A stretch of 64,000 nt of DNA. It comes from Botrytis cinerea B05.10 (Eukaryota > Ascomycota > Leotiomycetes > Helotiales > Sclerotiniaceae). Location: NCBI RefSeq assembly GCF_000143535.2, contig NC_037313.1, positions 2,404,883 to 2,468,882 on the forward strand. The letters run 5' to 3'. The stretch's first letter is position 1. The number at the start of each line of letters is the position of its first letter. The notes beneath the pieces are model-generated. The model saw nothing but the letters and a program-made list of their open reading frames with translations. It had not been told where the DNA came from and did not search any database. The position numbers and the translations under genes are program-made. Positions 36,728 to 48,900 of this stretch are shown here, piece by piece.

Positions 36728-38218
36728 ATGTCGACCTTCAAAGTCATTATAATCGGCGGCGGTCTTTCAGGTGCCCTGCTTGCCAATGGGCTAATAAACA
36801 ATGACGTGGATGACATGATTTATGAAAGAGACAAGGAGGAAACGAAGCGAGGAGGATATCAGATCAGACTCGGCGAACCAAGCCTTAGTGCATTCCGAGC
36901 TTGTCTGCCGCCTGCTCATGTCGTGACTATTGAAGAGAAATTCGGCGTGTCAGCGAACGATGAACGAACACAAAATTTCTATACCGCTCCATGCATCTAC
37001 TCCACCAATTTCAAAGTTCTATTGGATCTGGGAAAACTTCCCACCTACACTATATCCACAGCCATCAGTAGGTTAGTCTTGCGCAATTTCTTGGTTGACC
37101 CAGTCAAACGAAAGGGCCGTATTGAATTCGACAAGCGGTTCTCTCACTATTCCATAGTTGAAGATAAAGAGTGTGGGGACAAGGTTCAAGTACATTTTTC
37201 TGACGGATCAACCGACATTTGTGATGTACTGGTTGGTGCTGACGGCAGTGCGTCGAAGGTCCATCTTTTGCAATCCACGGAACCATAATTCGATGCTAAT
37301 GTTTGTGGTAGATCAACCATCAACTTGGCTTAGATAATATCCAGGAGATTAAGTCACATTTCACGTTCGTGTGCAAAGGAAGCCTGCCCCCAAAGCGAGT
37401 TGAGCAACTTCCAGCCAGCCTTTAGAAAGGGCCCATTGTACTGTTCCACAAAGGAAACACTCTGTATTATTCTCGTAGGTTTTCTCTTCATGTAATCGAT
37501 GCATTGCTAAGTTTGCAGTTTATATGCCTCCTCGAATTGGGTCTGAAAACAAACTGAATGTTCTCGATTACGACGATACCGAAGCATCTTTTTACTAATC
37601 CTTGATGGTATCGAAAGTTAATATTAATTATGAATCTGTGAGGGAAATATCAGACTGTATGCAAGTTTATCTAAATACTGTTAAAGACTGAACTCCCGAG
37701 TTGTAAGTATTCTAATTGTTTCGACTTGGAATACTCTGACTTTCAAGCAGCACTACGATGCTCTCGATTGGCATTGAAGATAGTGATGATAGCATAGTGA
37801 CTGCAATTCCCCTGTGTGTAAGTACAAAGCCATCTAGCACATAACGCGAAGATGCACATCGGCAATCAGGGGATAGATTCAATCCAAAGGGCTATCCACG
37901 CGTGTGCCTTATTGGAGATTCCATGCATGCCATGCAGCCAAATAGGTGCGTCAATATTTCAACATATCCAAAACTAATCACTAACAACTTCTTAGAGGAA
38001 TGGGAAATAACCAGACTATGTTTGATTGTACAGAAATACTGCCTCCACTAATTGAATTGAACAAGATATCTAAGTCAGGAGCATCGCTTTCTTCACGAGA
38101 AGTTCGGACGGCGCTGGAAAAATATGAAGCTCTAATGATCGAACACAGTTTCAAGTGGGTAAAGAAAAGCGGTGGTGTGTCTGTCCCAGTAAATATCGAG
38201 TGCTGTCAAAGTGAATAA
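36728..38218 (+). pseudogene. FAD-dependent monooxygenase (salicylate/aromatic hydroxylase type), multiple nonsense codons
   Basis: The first exon 36728-37258 is intact: FAD-binding VIIIGGGLSGALLANGL at residues 6-22 and the GADG motif near residue 172. A 53-bp intron (GTCCAT..GCTAAT..GGTAG) joins SASK to INHQLGLDNIQEIKSH. The rest is recognisable but broken: TAG at 37423-37425, then after a 44-bp intron (37475-37518) TAA at 37596-37598 and TGA at 37689-37691, with later frame loss. The C-terminal part survives at about 37900-38218: CLIGDSMHAMQPN, intron, RGMGNNQTMFDC and ALEKYEALMIEHSFKWV. Family enzymes hydroxylate small aromatic or polyketide substrates using NAD(P)H and O2. No live product is expected beyond an N-terminal fragment. 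Confidence 0.8.
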
Positions 38219-39861
38219 AATAGCAATTGACTGATACGCTTTGTTTCCAGAATGTTGACCTTCAAAGTGGTATAATTGGACTTTCTATTATAATAGCTCG
38301 ACTTATAATACTCCCTGTCTTAGGTTTTCTTAACTCTGCTTTTCAAACTTTTAAAGCTCTATTTAAGTAGGCAGTATTATGTATTATTTAATAAAATAAT
38401 TTTTATCCCCTAAGGGGCAAACAGAAGATAACTCGTTTAAAATAATTATTTTGAATATAAAGCTTTATATTATAATTAAATATTATTTGTTATATTCACC
38501 TTTATTCTTTATTCTAATTTCAAAAACAATTTTGAAATATTATGGGCTGGGTTTCTATGAGATCAGAAACCCGGAACTATTTATATAAAGAAGACCTTTT
38601 TTCCCTTATAGTTTTAATCTCTTTATAAAAATAGAATCTTAAATTAAAACAAAGTTCTTAACTTAACACATCCCTATACTCTTAGAGATGTCTTTCAGAT
38701 ATAAATCAATACTACTACTACTATAAAATCAACCTCTAAATTGATGAGAATTCTCAAAATACTGATGATTTGATTGGTCAGTATGATCCCTGTATAAGCG
38801 AGGTGTCCTAAGTTGACGGTCTAGGGAATATATGACGAGCGAATCATTGAGGACAAAGGGCTACGTTTAGGTTTACAGGTTCAGGGCTTAACGTATAACT
38901 TGGCTATATTTATAATATACTCAATTTGATGGGGCTTTTAGAGAGGAAGTCCAAATCTACTCTTAATGCAGGTTCAATGCTCGAAGAATTCTTATTCATA
39001 GTTTCAGATTTCTACATTATACCGATACCAACCAACGCTCCAAGGCTCATTACTGTCAAATATGCTCAAAGGATTTTCGAAATTTGATACAAAGCGTTGA
39101 TTTTGAAGTCTTACGGGCCACATTACAGGATGTACCAAACTTCGCTTCCGATATACTTCAAATGTTCATCAACGATCCTCTAAAGGGTTATTGTCATCAT
39201 TATCGTTCAAACAAGAGAGCAGATATACTTCAGGCGCGATGTGTTGGCTATAGCAAGGGAGAAATTTTGATGGCATTTTAATGAGATTTGCATAATTGAT
39301 TGAATGGATGACAAGTTGATTCAAAAAAGAAACGTGTCATTTCTTTCGCCAACCTAGGTATTGTAGGGTATTCAAATCTAATCCCATCAGATTAGAGCAG
39401 AAACCGCTTTATCATATGAAACAAGAGAATGAAATTTTTTCTATAATGGACAACCTTCATATGAAATAAAAAGTTTATATATGATTTATATAGTTATGGT
39501 AAACTTAAGGTTTTTCCCTAAATTTTGATTGCATCACAACTTTATTAATAATAATCTTCATCAGCGTCTTCATAATCACTACAATCTTGACCCCACCAAG
39601 CTTACCAAATGATCGTTCCAAGTAACCGAGTTTTTATCGCCCTTAAACGCTCGCTGGATCTGCTGTCCTGTTGCTGTATCCTAGAGCCGTTATATAGATG
39701 TGAACTATCTTCATCATCAAATGCAGAAGCCCTATAAGATCAGATTCAAAGCTATTAAATTTCCTCAGTATAATAAAAATATACTTAGACTAGTTATTCA
39801 GTAATTATTTCTTTTCCAAACTCATCTCCAAATCGTCAAAATTTCCGATTGCATATTCGCG
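38219..39861. other. gene-poor stretch with element relics
   Basis: AT-rich at 38340-38700, including a possible solo LTR (see 38534-38682). A 65-residue frame at 39084-39281 (EVLRATLQDVPNFASDILQ) reads somewhat protein-like but has no start or family. Nothing else seen. Confidence 0.45.
38534..38682 (+). repeat. possible small solo LTR
   Basis: Starts about TATTATGGGCTGGGTTTC, has the hairpin GGGTTTCT-8 bp-AGAAACCC, a TATA box in CTATTTATATAAAG with a pyrimidine run after it, and ends about CTTAACA. This promoter-like layout resembles an LTR, but no target duplication and no second copy were found. Confidence 0.3.
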
Positions 39862-40356
39862 ATGACAAGCAGTAATGGATATGCGATTATCAGAGATACG
39901 GTCGCTGTTGAATTAGTACAACAGGCAGCAGATAAAGCTCCAGTCGATTTAGTGGTTAAAGTAGACCGGGAGATCTAGAAATTCACAGAGTTCAAGGCAT
40001 CTAGTATATGCATTGGTATTCAAGAAGGATGCATGAAAGTAAGTTCATGTATTCCATGTTCAATCATAACATAATACTAACAGATATAGATGTATAGCGA
40101 ATACAGCGACCTTGCGGAGCTGCTCGAAACAGATAAAGTACCACCTCTAAAATCAGTCAAGATCGGGATATTCCGCCCAACAACACCGGACCCAAAAAGA
40201 ATGAAGGCTGGGCTGAAGAGAGAGGTCTACGTCACTATCGCGCTCACAGATCTCAACCTTGCTACCAGGTTCTTCATCTTCCCAGGGAGGTCACATAAAC
40301 GTACATTCGAGAGTAGCTTAAAAGTTGAGGGGAAGGAAAGTCGTCTTTGTCAATAA
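39862..40356 (+). pseudogene. hypothetical two-exon gene with an in-frame stop
   Basis: ATG at 39862 opens a frame MTSSNGYAIIRDTVAVELVQ that meets TAG at 39976-39978 (codon 39) and then continues open (KFTEFKASSICIGIQEGCMK) to a GTAAGT donor at 40039. A 51-bp intron with ACTAAC ends at TAG 40089, and exon 2 (40090-40356) follows in phase with MYSEYSDLAELLETDKVPPL and a basic C-terminal region. The continuity of frame on both sides of the stop, and across the intron, points to a gene recently broken by one nonsense change. No family recognised. A start at a later ATG is an alternative. Confidence 0.5.
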
Positions 40357-40545
40357 TTTGAGAATTATATACATGGAATGTTGAACATAAAACAGGCAAG
40401 CCCGCGATAAATATTGTCAGTTACTAGCCGGACCGGAATATTAACAAGAAATGAATCTCCGTCCTTCTATCTATCGACACCCACCGCACACCCATAGCAC
40501 CACTGGAACCTTCGAACTCTAGCATACCCGAGTGCGACAGTCCGC

Positions 40546-41626
40546 CTAGGAAAGAACCGGCCATCCAGATGAGAAAGACACCTTGTTGATACCAAGCTTC
40601 TTATCACCATCAGCATATCCTACAGTGGTATCGACATAGTGATAGAAGATAACTGGTCCATGAGTTGGGTCCATATAGAGACCTTGTCCACCCGGAGCGT
40701 ACACATGATCATGGCTAGCAAGAACCTCAGTTCCACCATTCGCTCTGCAATCTTTACCATTCTTGTCGACCTATAGCAATTTTTAGCTTATGCGGAGATG
40801 GTATCGTTGAAAGAAAAGTAACACTTACATATCCACCATTGACCTTGTTAGAGCGGCAGACCATTATTTTGTACTCCTCACCTTTAGCAGGACGATTTTT
40901 GTCGAGGTTGCAGCAAGAGCCACTGGAGAAGAAAAGGTAGAAGTAATCACCCCAAGTAAAGACGAAAGAACCTTCCGAAGGACGTGTACCGGTACTGTTG
41001 AATTCGATGTTGTATGCTGCACCCGAGGACGAGATAGGTGGGTTCTTCATAGGCACTTGGTAGATATCTCCATAGAAGGAGCCAAAGTTCATGTAGAATT
41101 TGGAGCCATCCCAGATCAAGTTGCCGTCAATGGCATTATAGGCTTTGCCACTGCTGGACGAAACGCCGGAGCTGCCGTGGTCGGTCCAGGAGCCGACGTC
41201 CATAGTTGATGAGGTTGCCACACCGATAGTGGATTTTTGAGAGCCGAAGGATGAAGTAGAATAATACATGTAGTAGGTGTTGCCGACCAAGGTCACATCC
41301 GGGGCCTAGTCAATGTTAGCATCATATTCGCCTGCTAGGATGAAGACATGTAGGGAACGTACCCAGAGATCAGTGTTGCCGTCGATCTTTGAAGACTTCA
41401 AAGCATAGCCTTTGTAGGTCCAGGGACCAGTAAGAGCCGGTGCAGTATGAATAGCGATGCCTCCACCAGTCGAAAAACGGTAATAGGTACCAGCTTTGTT
41501 CTGCAAGATCGAAGGGTCGTGGGCATTACCACAGACACCAGAACATGCCATAGGATTAGGGGAAGCCTGCGCGAGCCCAGCCACGAGCATCAGGCCGGCG
41601 CTGAGGATACGAAGGAAACCGAACAT
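40546..41626 (-). CDS. endo-1,5-alpha-L-arabinanase, glycoside hydrolase family 43, 3 exons, 321 aa
   Basis: Leftward exons 41626-41363, 41305-40829 and 40770-40546. Introns of 57 and 58 bp (GTACGT..CTAG and GTAAGT..TATAG) keep frame and restore DLWAPDV and [11 protein letters not shown]. Residues 1-21 are a signal peptide ([21 protein letters not shown]). The GH43 five-bladed propeller residues are in place: catalytic base Asp37 in GNAHDPSIL, modulator Asp148 in [11 protein letters not shown], and catalytic acid Glu199 in RPSEGSFVF. The C-terminal [18 protein letters not shown] is characteristic of arabinanases. The length equals that of typical fungal endo-arabinanases. The secreted enzyme cleaves alpha-1,5-arabinan of plant pectin side chains. 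The gene looks intact although it lies close to a large dead retroelement. Confidence 0.92.
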
Positions 41627-43354
41627 GATGATCGACGAAAAGAATGACCTGCGATCTCGACTTGAGACGCTTTTAAAAACAATATAGGCGAATAAAACAA
41701 AAGCGTGTAGTTTTGCAGAGTATGAAACAAAGTAGAGAAAGCCAAATCCTTATATTCTTACAGCATGCAAAGTGCTTCGAAGTACCGTAGCACAGTCCCA
41801 TTATAACGGCCATATCCGATTCGTTGACGACGCGCCACCATATTGGGCAACTGCACCGTGTCTTGGCACTATAAGCATAACGATAACGTTAACTACCCCG
41901 TATTAATGTATAGCTATACGGAGGTATAATAGATAGAAGGAGATTAGGAGAATACTGTGTAGTGCTAAGTGTGGAGCCCCATCTGTTCCTGAGAAATTTC
42001 CCGAAAAGTTGGCGTTTTGTTTAAGGGGAGTTTTGCAGCGTAGCACAGAATCCAGAGGTTGATAATAAAACAAGAAAGCAACCAAACTATCAATTTGCAG
42101 TATTTGGATGATCTGGAAAAACTATTTACGACTTAATGTCCCATAGCTACTCAGTAGAAAAGATTGCTAAACTTCAGCGAATTGTTCCAAACCGGCCTGA
42201 TTTATCTACACCGCTTAGACTATACTGCAGGTGAAACAGTTGGAAATCACATGGGTAGCACGTGTGAGGCACGTGCACACCATCATAAAACACGATCTTC
42301 CGGGCTTTCCGGACATATAGGCTTAACTGTATATTCAATATATCAAACTATATGCGTAACTTGCTGTATATTTCTGACAGAGACAACTCTATCTAATTAA
42401 TCTAATCTCAAGGCTAAATCGGCTCAATTTTGATTCGAGAATCATATAACGTGAAACCCTACTAAATAATTCACTTCTTATCTATATTCGACTTTAATTC
42501 TTAATTAAACAGTGATAAAGATTAAAATTAAACAAGCCTATATAGAAGTGCTTAGGATAGGGTCTATTACTCGATTAAGACAGGTCCTTTAATTGTGTCT
42601 TAGTTGTTTATATATTTCATATCATAATTGAGTTGATAATATTACTTGAAATTCTCCCCCCTTTATAATTATATTATCTTTTATCTAATCAGCTATCTCT
42701 TTTTAAACTAAAACTCATTAGTTTTTTCTATAACAATGGATTCGTAAAAGCAAACCAAGTAATTATGTACTTCATGTATCTATAACCGATATCCCGACAT
42801 CTTGTACAACCCTAACTCCTATACACCTGGTATTAACGTTTTATCTGGTATTAACTCAAATTTGAGGGTTTTAAAGTCTTTTATATATATATAATTATAT
42901 TTTTAAAATTTTGAGAAAAATTCTGATTTAATAATGATTTTTTTATTTTACTAGCGTTCTTCCTTATTAAGTTCTATTTTTAGAATTTTATTTGATATTA
43001 ACTAGTATCTCGTTTAGTTTTAAAGCTAGCTTATTAAAAATAACTTTTTTGAACTTTTCAAAATAAATCGAATTGAATGATATATATTTTGTCCAAATCG
43101 GGCTTAATTCGTTTTTGACTTAGAAAAATTATAGTTTCTTAATTTTTAATAAAACTTATTTATGGTTTAAAAGCTTAAGGATTAATATTTTCGAAAAAGC
43201 TATAATATATTACTATAAATAGATTTGAAAGCTGAATATTTTAATATAGTTTTTATTATATATATATAAAATTTTATTTTTATTTTTAAGATTTATTTAA
43301 TATTAACAAAAATTATTTAATATTAACTCATTTCTTACATAATATTGAAGCTGG
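41627..43354. other. intergenic grading into AT-rich DNA
   Basis: Promoter side of the arabinanase, then gene-free. Near 42654-42664 a pyrimidine run TCTCCCCCCTTT and the nearby inverted copy of TTTGCTTCTACGAATCCAT (about 42739) look like relics of a reverse-oriented retroelement. Base composition falls from about 42600. Confidence 0.45.
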
Positions 43355-43631
43355 TGTAAGAGTGAGAACACGTGACTTTAGAGTCACGTGTTACCAACAT
43401 TTAGTATTTATAGCTTCACTTCTATAGATCTAAAAATATTATCGAATTTTCTATCTTTTAAAGTTGTTTTCTAAAGAATTGAATATTGAATTTTTATTAT
43501 CTCCTTTACCTCATTATTATGATATAATAATTCATTTTATTTTATTATATATAATTATTTATTTTATATTTAATATATATAAAAGCTTTTTTTATATAAT
43601 TATTATTACCTTCTATTCTTTTATATTAATA
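43355..43631 (+). repeat. 5' LTR of gypsy-A
   Basis: Begins TGTAAGAGTGAGAACACGTG. It contains a 12-bp-arm palindrome AACACGTGACT-TTAG-AGTCACGTGTT. The left third has normal composition and the right third is fully AT-drifted. Confidence 0.8.
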
Positions 43632-44731
43632 ATTTATATAAAAAAGAAAATATTAAAAGATTAGATAGTTATATACAAATTTGAGCTTTTGAATTGTTTT
43701 TAGAAAGCAAATAGTTATTAAATACAATAAGTAGATTGAAATAATAAAATTATTAAAATATTTATAAATAATATAATATTGTAATTTGTAATTGTTATAA
43801 TAAAAGAAATATTATTTTTTTAAAAACTTAAAATTGATATATAATCTTTTAATATAAAAATGAAAGGGAATAGAAAAAACTTTATTATTATATTTATATT
43901 TATTATAATATTGAAAGAATATATTATAATTATTTTGAACAAAATAGTTTTTTATAGAATCACTAATATCATTTAAAAATTAAATAAAAATCTTTGTTTT
44001 TTTAATTTATAAGTTATATAAATAAAAGAATATTAGGATAAATAAAATGAAAATTCAAAAATCTATAGAACTAGAAAACTCTTATAGAATTTTAATTATA
44101 TATAATTAAAATAAAAATGGATTAATTATTATTTGAAGAATATTTATTAATAATATAAAAATAAATTCTCTTTTATTTAATAATAAAAAAGAAATAAAAA
44201 ATGGAAATATTTTTTTAATTAAGAACTATTCCGAAAATTTAAAAAAGTAGAAGATTATAAATTAAAGAAAGTTTAATATTAATATATCAAAAAATAATGA
44301 AATATTGATTAATTATAAATATAATAGATTTCTTTATAATTTTGTAAACTTTTTATAAAATTATAAAAAAGAATAAAAGATTTCAAAATTATATAAAAAT
44401 AATAATATAAAATCTTATTATTCTTTCAAAATTACAATCTATAATAATCAATTAAAAATAAAATATTAAAAAAAAGGAAAAAAAATCATTTCAAATAATA
44501 TAGAATTTATCAAATTCAAAGAAAAGATTAATCAAATATAAAAAAGAAATTCAATCTCTGATTCCATTTTCGATATATTAAATCTAATTATTATATTCAA
44601 TTTTTAAAAATTGAAAAACTTCTTTAAAATTTCAAAAAAAAAGGATTGCTTTTTTAATAAATAAAAAAATGATGAAAAATCGAAATTATCAAATAAAAGC
44701 AAAGTATTAATATGTTTTTATAAAAAGAGTA

Positions 44732-46582
44732 ACGTAGTTTATCAGTGGGTCGGTCATATCAGTGGATCGGCTATTTTTATCTTGAATTATTATTTTATAT
44801 TCAATATGCATTTTCTTTATAATTAATTATAGAAAATCATTCTAAAGAAGTATGTATAATTTTAATTATTCAAGTTATTGAATTAGATAAAAAATTATTA
44901 ATTCGAAAGACAGTTTAGTTTTATTGTATATCTCGAATTATATTGGGTGATAGAATTCGAGGTAAATCTAATATGATTGAAAATCAATCAAAAAGTTATA
45001 ATTTGATTGAATTAGAAGAGGAAGTATTTATTCAATATATTCTTGATATAGATTTGAAAGGTTTTTTATTTAAATTCAAGAATGTGGAAGATATAATAAA
45101 TTATATTTTTGAATTGAAGGGTGTGAAATATGTTGGGAAGTTTTGGATATATTGATTTATAAAGTATTGAATTGAATTAAAGATGTATTTTAATTATATT
45201 TATAATTTTCAAAGAATTCTTTATAAGAATTTTAAGTTTATTAAAAAGTAGTTTCAATTAATTATAAATATATAAATGAAATATAGTATTTTGGATAGAG
45301 ATTTCTATAATTTCAATGAAATAGATTTTATAATGGAAATTATATATGCAGCAATAATTATTATTAATATTGAAAGATATAATAAAAGTAAATCTATATA
45401 ATCAAGTAATTGAGAATAGATTATAATAATAATATATAGGAATAAAGAAAGCAAAACTATTCCTTTATTTCTATTGGTTTAGGGACAGATCCATCTTTTT
45501 AATTAATATATCGAAATCGATTTTCCTACAAAATAAATTATTAAATCTATATTTAATAAATAAATAAATAATAAAACAAATTTAAAATAATTGAAATACT
45601 TCAATAAGTATACTAAGAATCGAAGAAAAAGTAAATATCGAATATTAATACTAAATAAACATAAAAGCTACAAATCAATAACTTTTCAAATATATTATAA
45701 AAAAAATAATATTATATATTTATATTTACTACCAAATTTAAATTATTTAATTCAACTATTTAATATTGATTGTTTTAATAATCTAAAACATTTATATAAT
45801 AATCAAATTAATAGATTTATCAAAATATATATTAATTATATTTGGAAAATTAAATTCTTTATAACTTTTAAAACTACATACAAAAAATCAATCACCTCTC
45901 AAAATATAAAATCAGAATTCCGAGGAATAAGTTTAATCCCATTTAATTCTAAAGTTATACTTTCGAAATTAAATATTCAAATTTGTATATCTACCCCCCC
46001 CTCTTTCAATCTAAATCAATAGATCTTTCAAACCCTTTATAATCCAATTAAAACTTTTTCTCAATCAATATTAATTAAATTTCAAATAACTTATCATCAA
46101 TTAAGCTTTTCTATATTTATATTCAAAACTATATTAATTTTAATTAAAAGTATAAAAAGATTAGCTTATAAAAATACACTTTTAAATATAAAGAATTATA
46201 TACTTCAAATAGCAAATGAAGTATTAAGTAAATATCGATATACAAAAAAAACCTAATTATATCAAAGAGGAATATTCATTGAATAAAAGATTTTTAATAT
46301 ATTATTTCAATAAAAGGTTGATATTTAGATTCAATACAATGAATATCAAAAAAAGGGAAATTCTAATAAAGAAGCATTTTCTAATTGACATTATAATAAA
46401 TGTAAAAAGACAAATCATAATATAAGAATCTATCAAAATAATATAATAAATTCTAGATTATTAAATTCTTAATAGTTTTAATCAATTGATTTAATTGTTA
46501 TTGAATAATATAGCTTTGAAGTAATAATTCGAGGTAAAAATAACCGATCCATTAATATGACCGATCCACTGATAAACTATGT
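44732..46582 (+). mobile_element. Flipper/Fot1-like pogo DNA transposon, 1851 bp, flanked by TA
   Basis: Inverted ends of about 55 bp begin ACGTAGTTTATCAGTGG (left) and ACATAGTTTATCAGTGG (right, inverted), each followed by a second GTGGATCGG-type motif. TA lies on both sides (44730-44731 and 46583-46584), the target duplication of Tc1/mariner-pogo elements. The inside encodes a decayed DDE transposase (45591-46022). Size and long inverted ends are comparable to Flipper of Botrytis cinerea. It is inserted in the 5' part of gypsy-A. Inactive because of many stops. Confidence 0.85.
45591..46022 (+). pseudogene. DDE transposase fragment (pogo/Fot1 type)
   Basis: 143-residue open stretch of a dead transposase. 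It matches the second half of the DDE domain of Fot1/pogo transposases: YRILILNKHKSYKS (LLLDGHGSH-like, the catalytic Asp replaced by Asn), then NIIYLYLLPNLNYLIQLFNI (the xPPHSSHxLQPLDV region) and SEFRGISLIPFNSKVILSKL (GFRxTGxxPFNP-like). Upstream fragment at 44943-45155. The replacements are G-to-A type. Confidence 0.8.
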
Positions 46583-48479
46583 TATATTAATATTATACAA
46601 TTTACTATTATTTTGGAATAATTGAATAAAGTAAATATTTTATTATTATTCCTTTTTGGATAAAAAGAAATATTGTAATTTCAAAATTCCAATATTATAA
46701 AATAATATAAAGATATAAAATAATTTTGATATAATTATAAAATAAATAAAGAAGATTTCCATTTTTGAATTTCATTATAAATAAAAAGAATTCTTTAAAA
46801 GAATATTAAAATTATAAAAGAATAATAATAAAAAGATTGAAATTAAAAATATAAATTCAAATCTATATTTTTTAAAAAGTATTTAATAAATAATATTCAT
46901 TAGAAAATATATTCGAAAAATTATATTTATTGTTTTGTTAAGAAATATAAATAGAAAGGAAAAGATAATATTAATATATTTATATACTTTATATATCAAT
47001 ATAATCAAATTGTTTAATATTTAATTAAAAACAAAATTTCAATTAAAAACAAGATTATTAAAACTTTTTTAAAAAATATTTTTAAAAAAGCTATTCGTAA
47101 ATATATTATTAAATTTAAAATAGATTTGAAGAAATCTAATATAATAAAATAAAATAAAGTTTTTTAATAAATAATATAATATATAAATAATGAATTTCAA
47201 TTTAGAATTCTCGAAATAAGCGATTTTGAAAAAGATTTGGATTTGAAAGAATTAATTAATATTATTATTTCATTTAAGAAAATCAAAATGCAAATTAAAA
47301 ATTTTGTTATCCCAAAAACAAATAATATTAAATAAATTATAAAAATATTTGAAAGCTTTTTTATAATAATCTAATAAAAAAAAGCTTTTAAAAAAATAAA
47401 AAGAAAAGTATAAATATTTGATTTCTATTTAAATTATAAAATTCTTTTTACTATACAATTTCAAATATTAATATATTATTTTTCTTTAAACTCAAATAAT
47501 ATATAAAATAATATAAACAATAATATAAAATATATCAATATCATTTAAAAAAAATATTATTACTTTTATTAAAACCAATATTCTAAAAAAGAAAATTATA
47601 ATTTCAAAAAGGATTATTCTATTTTCAAAAAGTATATTAACTATAAATATATACATTATAATCAATATAATAAACTATTTTAAAAATCAAAAAATACAAA
47701 AAAAAATTCCTTATTTATCATTCACAATTATAAAATTTAAAATTCCTTTATTAAAATAATAAACTTAAAAACTAAATCAAATAAATAAAATCAATTATAA
47801 AGAGAAATAAAACAAATATAATTAATTAAAAATATATATATTACAGAAAATCTCAATATTAATAATCCAAAAAATTTCACTATAAATAAATATATTAATA
47901 CAATCAACTTTGAATCTAAAAAATGCAATCAATCTTTATACAATTTTAATAAAGTTTATAAAATATCTATCAAAAATATAAAAAATCAAAACTCTATTTT
48001 TATTTCAAAGGTTTTTAAATATACTCATTTGATATTTTCTAAAAAAAATACTCTTAACTATAATAGAATTAAATCAAATATTAAATCTATAGATATTTAA
48101 GATTCTAATAAATCAAAAATTATTTATAAAAAGATTATTAACAAAATTAAAAAATCAAGGAAGAGAATAATATTTAAACTTATAATGAATATTTTTGGTA
48201 ATATAAAAAAATTTAATAAAGATATTTTCTTATTAATTATTAATATATTTTTAAAATTAATATTCAAAAAATATTTAATTATTTAAAAAAAATGGATAAT
48301 TAAAATAGATAATTCTATTATATTTTTAAAATTGAATAATTATTTGATTAATATTATCAATTAACTTTTTATTAATTTCCGATTTGAAATTTTGAAATAA
48401 ATAAATTATATTAATTTAATATATATTATAAATAAAAATAAAAAAAGCTTTTTGAAAATTAAAATTAATATCAACAATT

Positions 48480-48900
48480 TAGATTCAATTAATATAATCC
48501 CAAATTTAAAATCTACAATCAATCTAATCGATTTTATTTTGATTAAAAAATTTAATCTACCTATTAATTCAATTTAGATAACCATTATAAATATTAATAC
48601 AGATTCCTTAAATCTAAAAGGAATTTATAGAAATATTTGTATTGTATTGGGAGGAGTTTCAAATATAATCAATATTTATATTATAGAAAATACTTGTAAC
48701 AAATTATTACTAAATATATTATAATTTATTGTAGAAAAGATTAGCTTTATATATTGGAATGGTGTATAATATCTTACAATTATAAATAATAATAAAGATA
48801 TTCAAATTAATATTTGAAATATTAGATAGAAATTTTAAATAATAATATAATCGAAAAATTAAGTATTGATATATTGAGGGGATAATATATTGGCAATTTC
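48480..48900 (+). pseudogene. gypsy-A gag/aspartic protease remnant
   Basis: Degenerate translation near 48600-48790 shows IYRNICIVLGGVSNIINIYI, ENTCNKLLLNIL and FIVEKISFIYW, the flap and C-terminal part of the retropepsin-like domain that joins gag and RT in fungal gypsy elements. Stops interrupt it. The palindrome copy at 48920-48948 follows immediately. Confidence 0.65.

Noticed and set aside
37259..37311. TAA at 37286 as the end of the FAD-monooxygenase
   Set aside because: It lies in a 53-bp intron with a donor, a GCTAAT branch site and a TAG acceptor that restores INHQLGLDNIQEIKSH in frame. The first true nonsense codon is at 37423.
42640..42760. A complete reverse-oriented LTR element left of gypsy-A
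   Set aside because: A pyrimidine run and one shared 19-bp motif are suggestive, but no LTR pair, borders or coding relics could be found.
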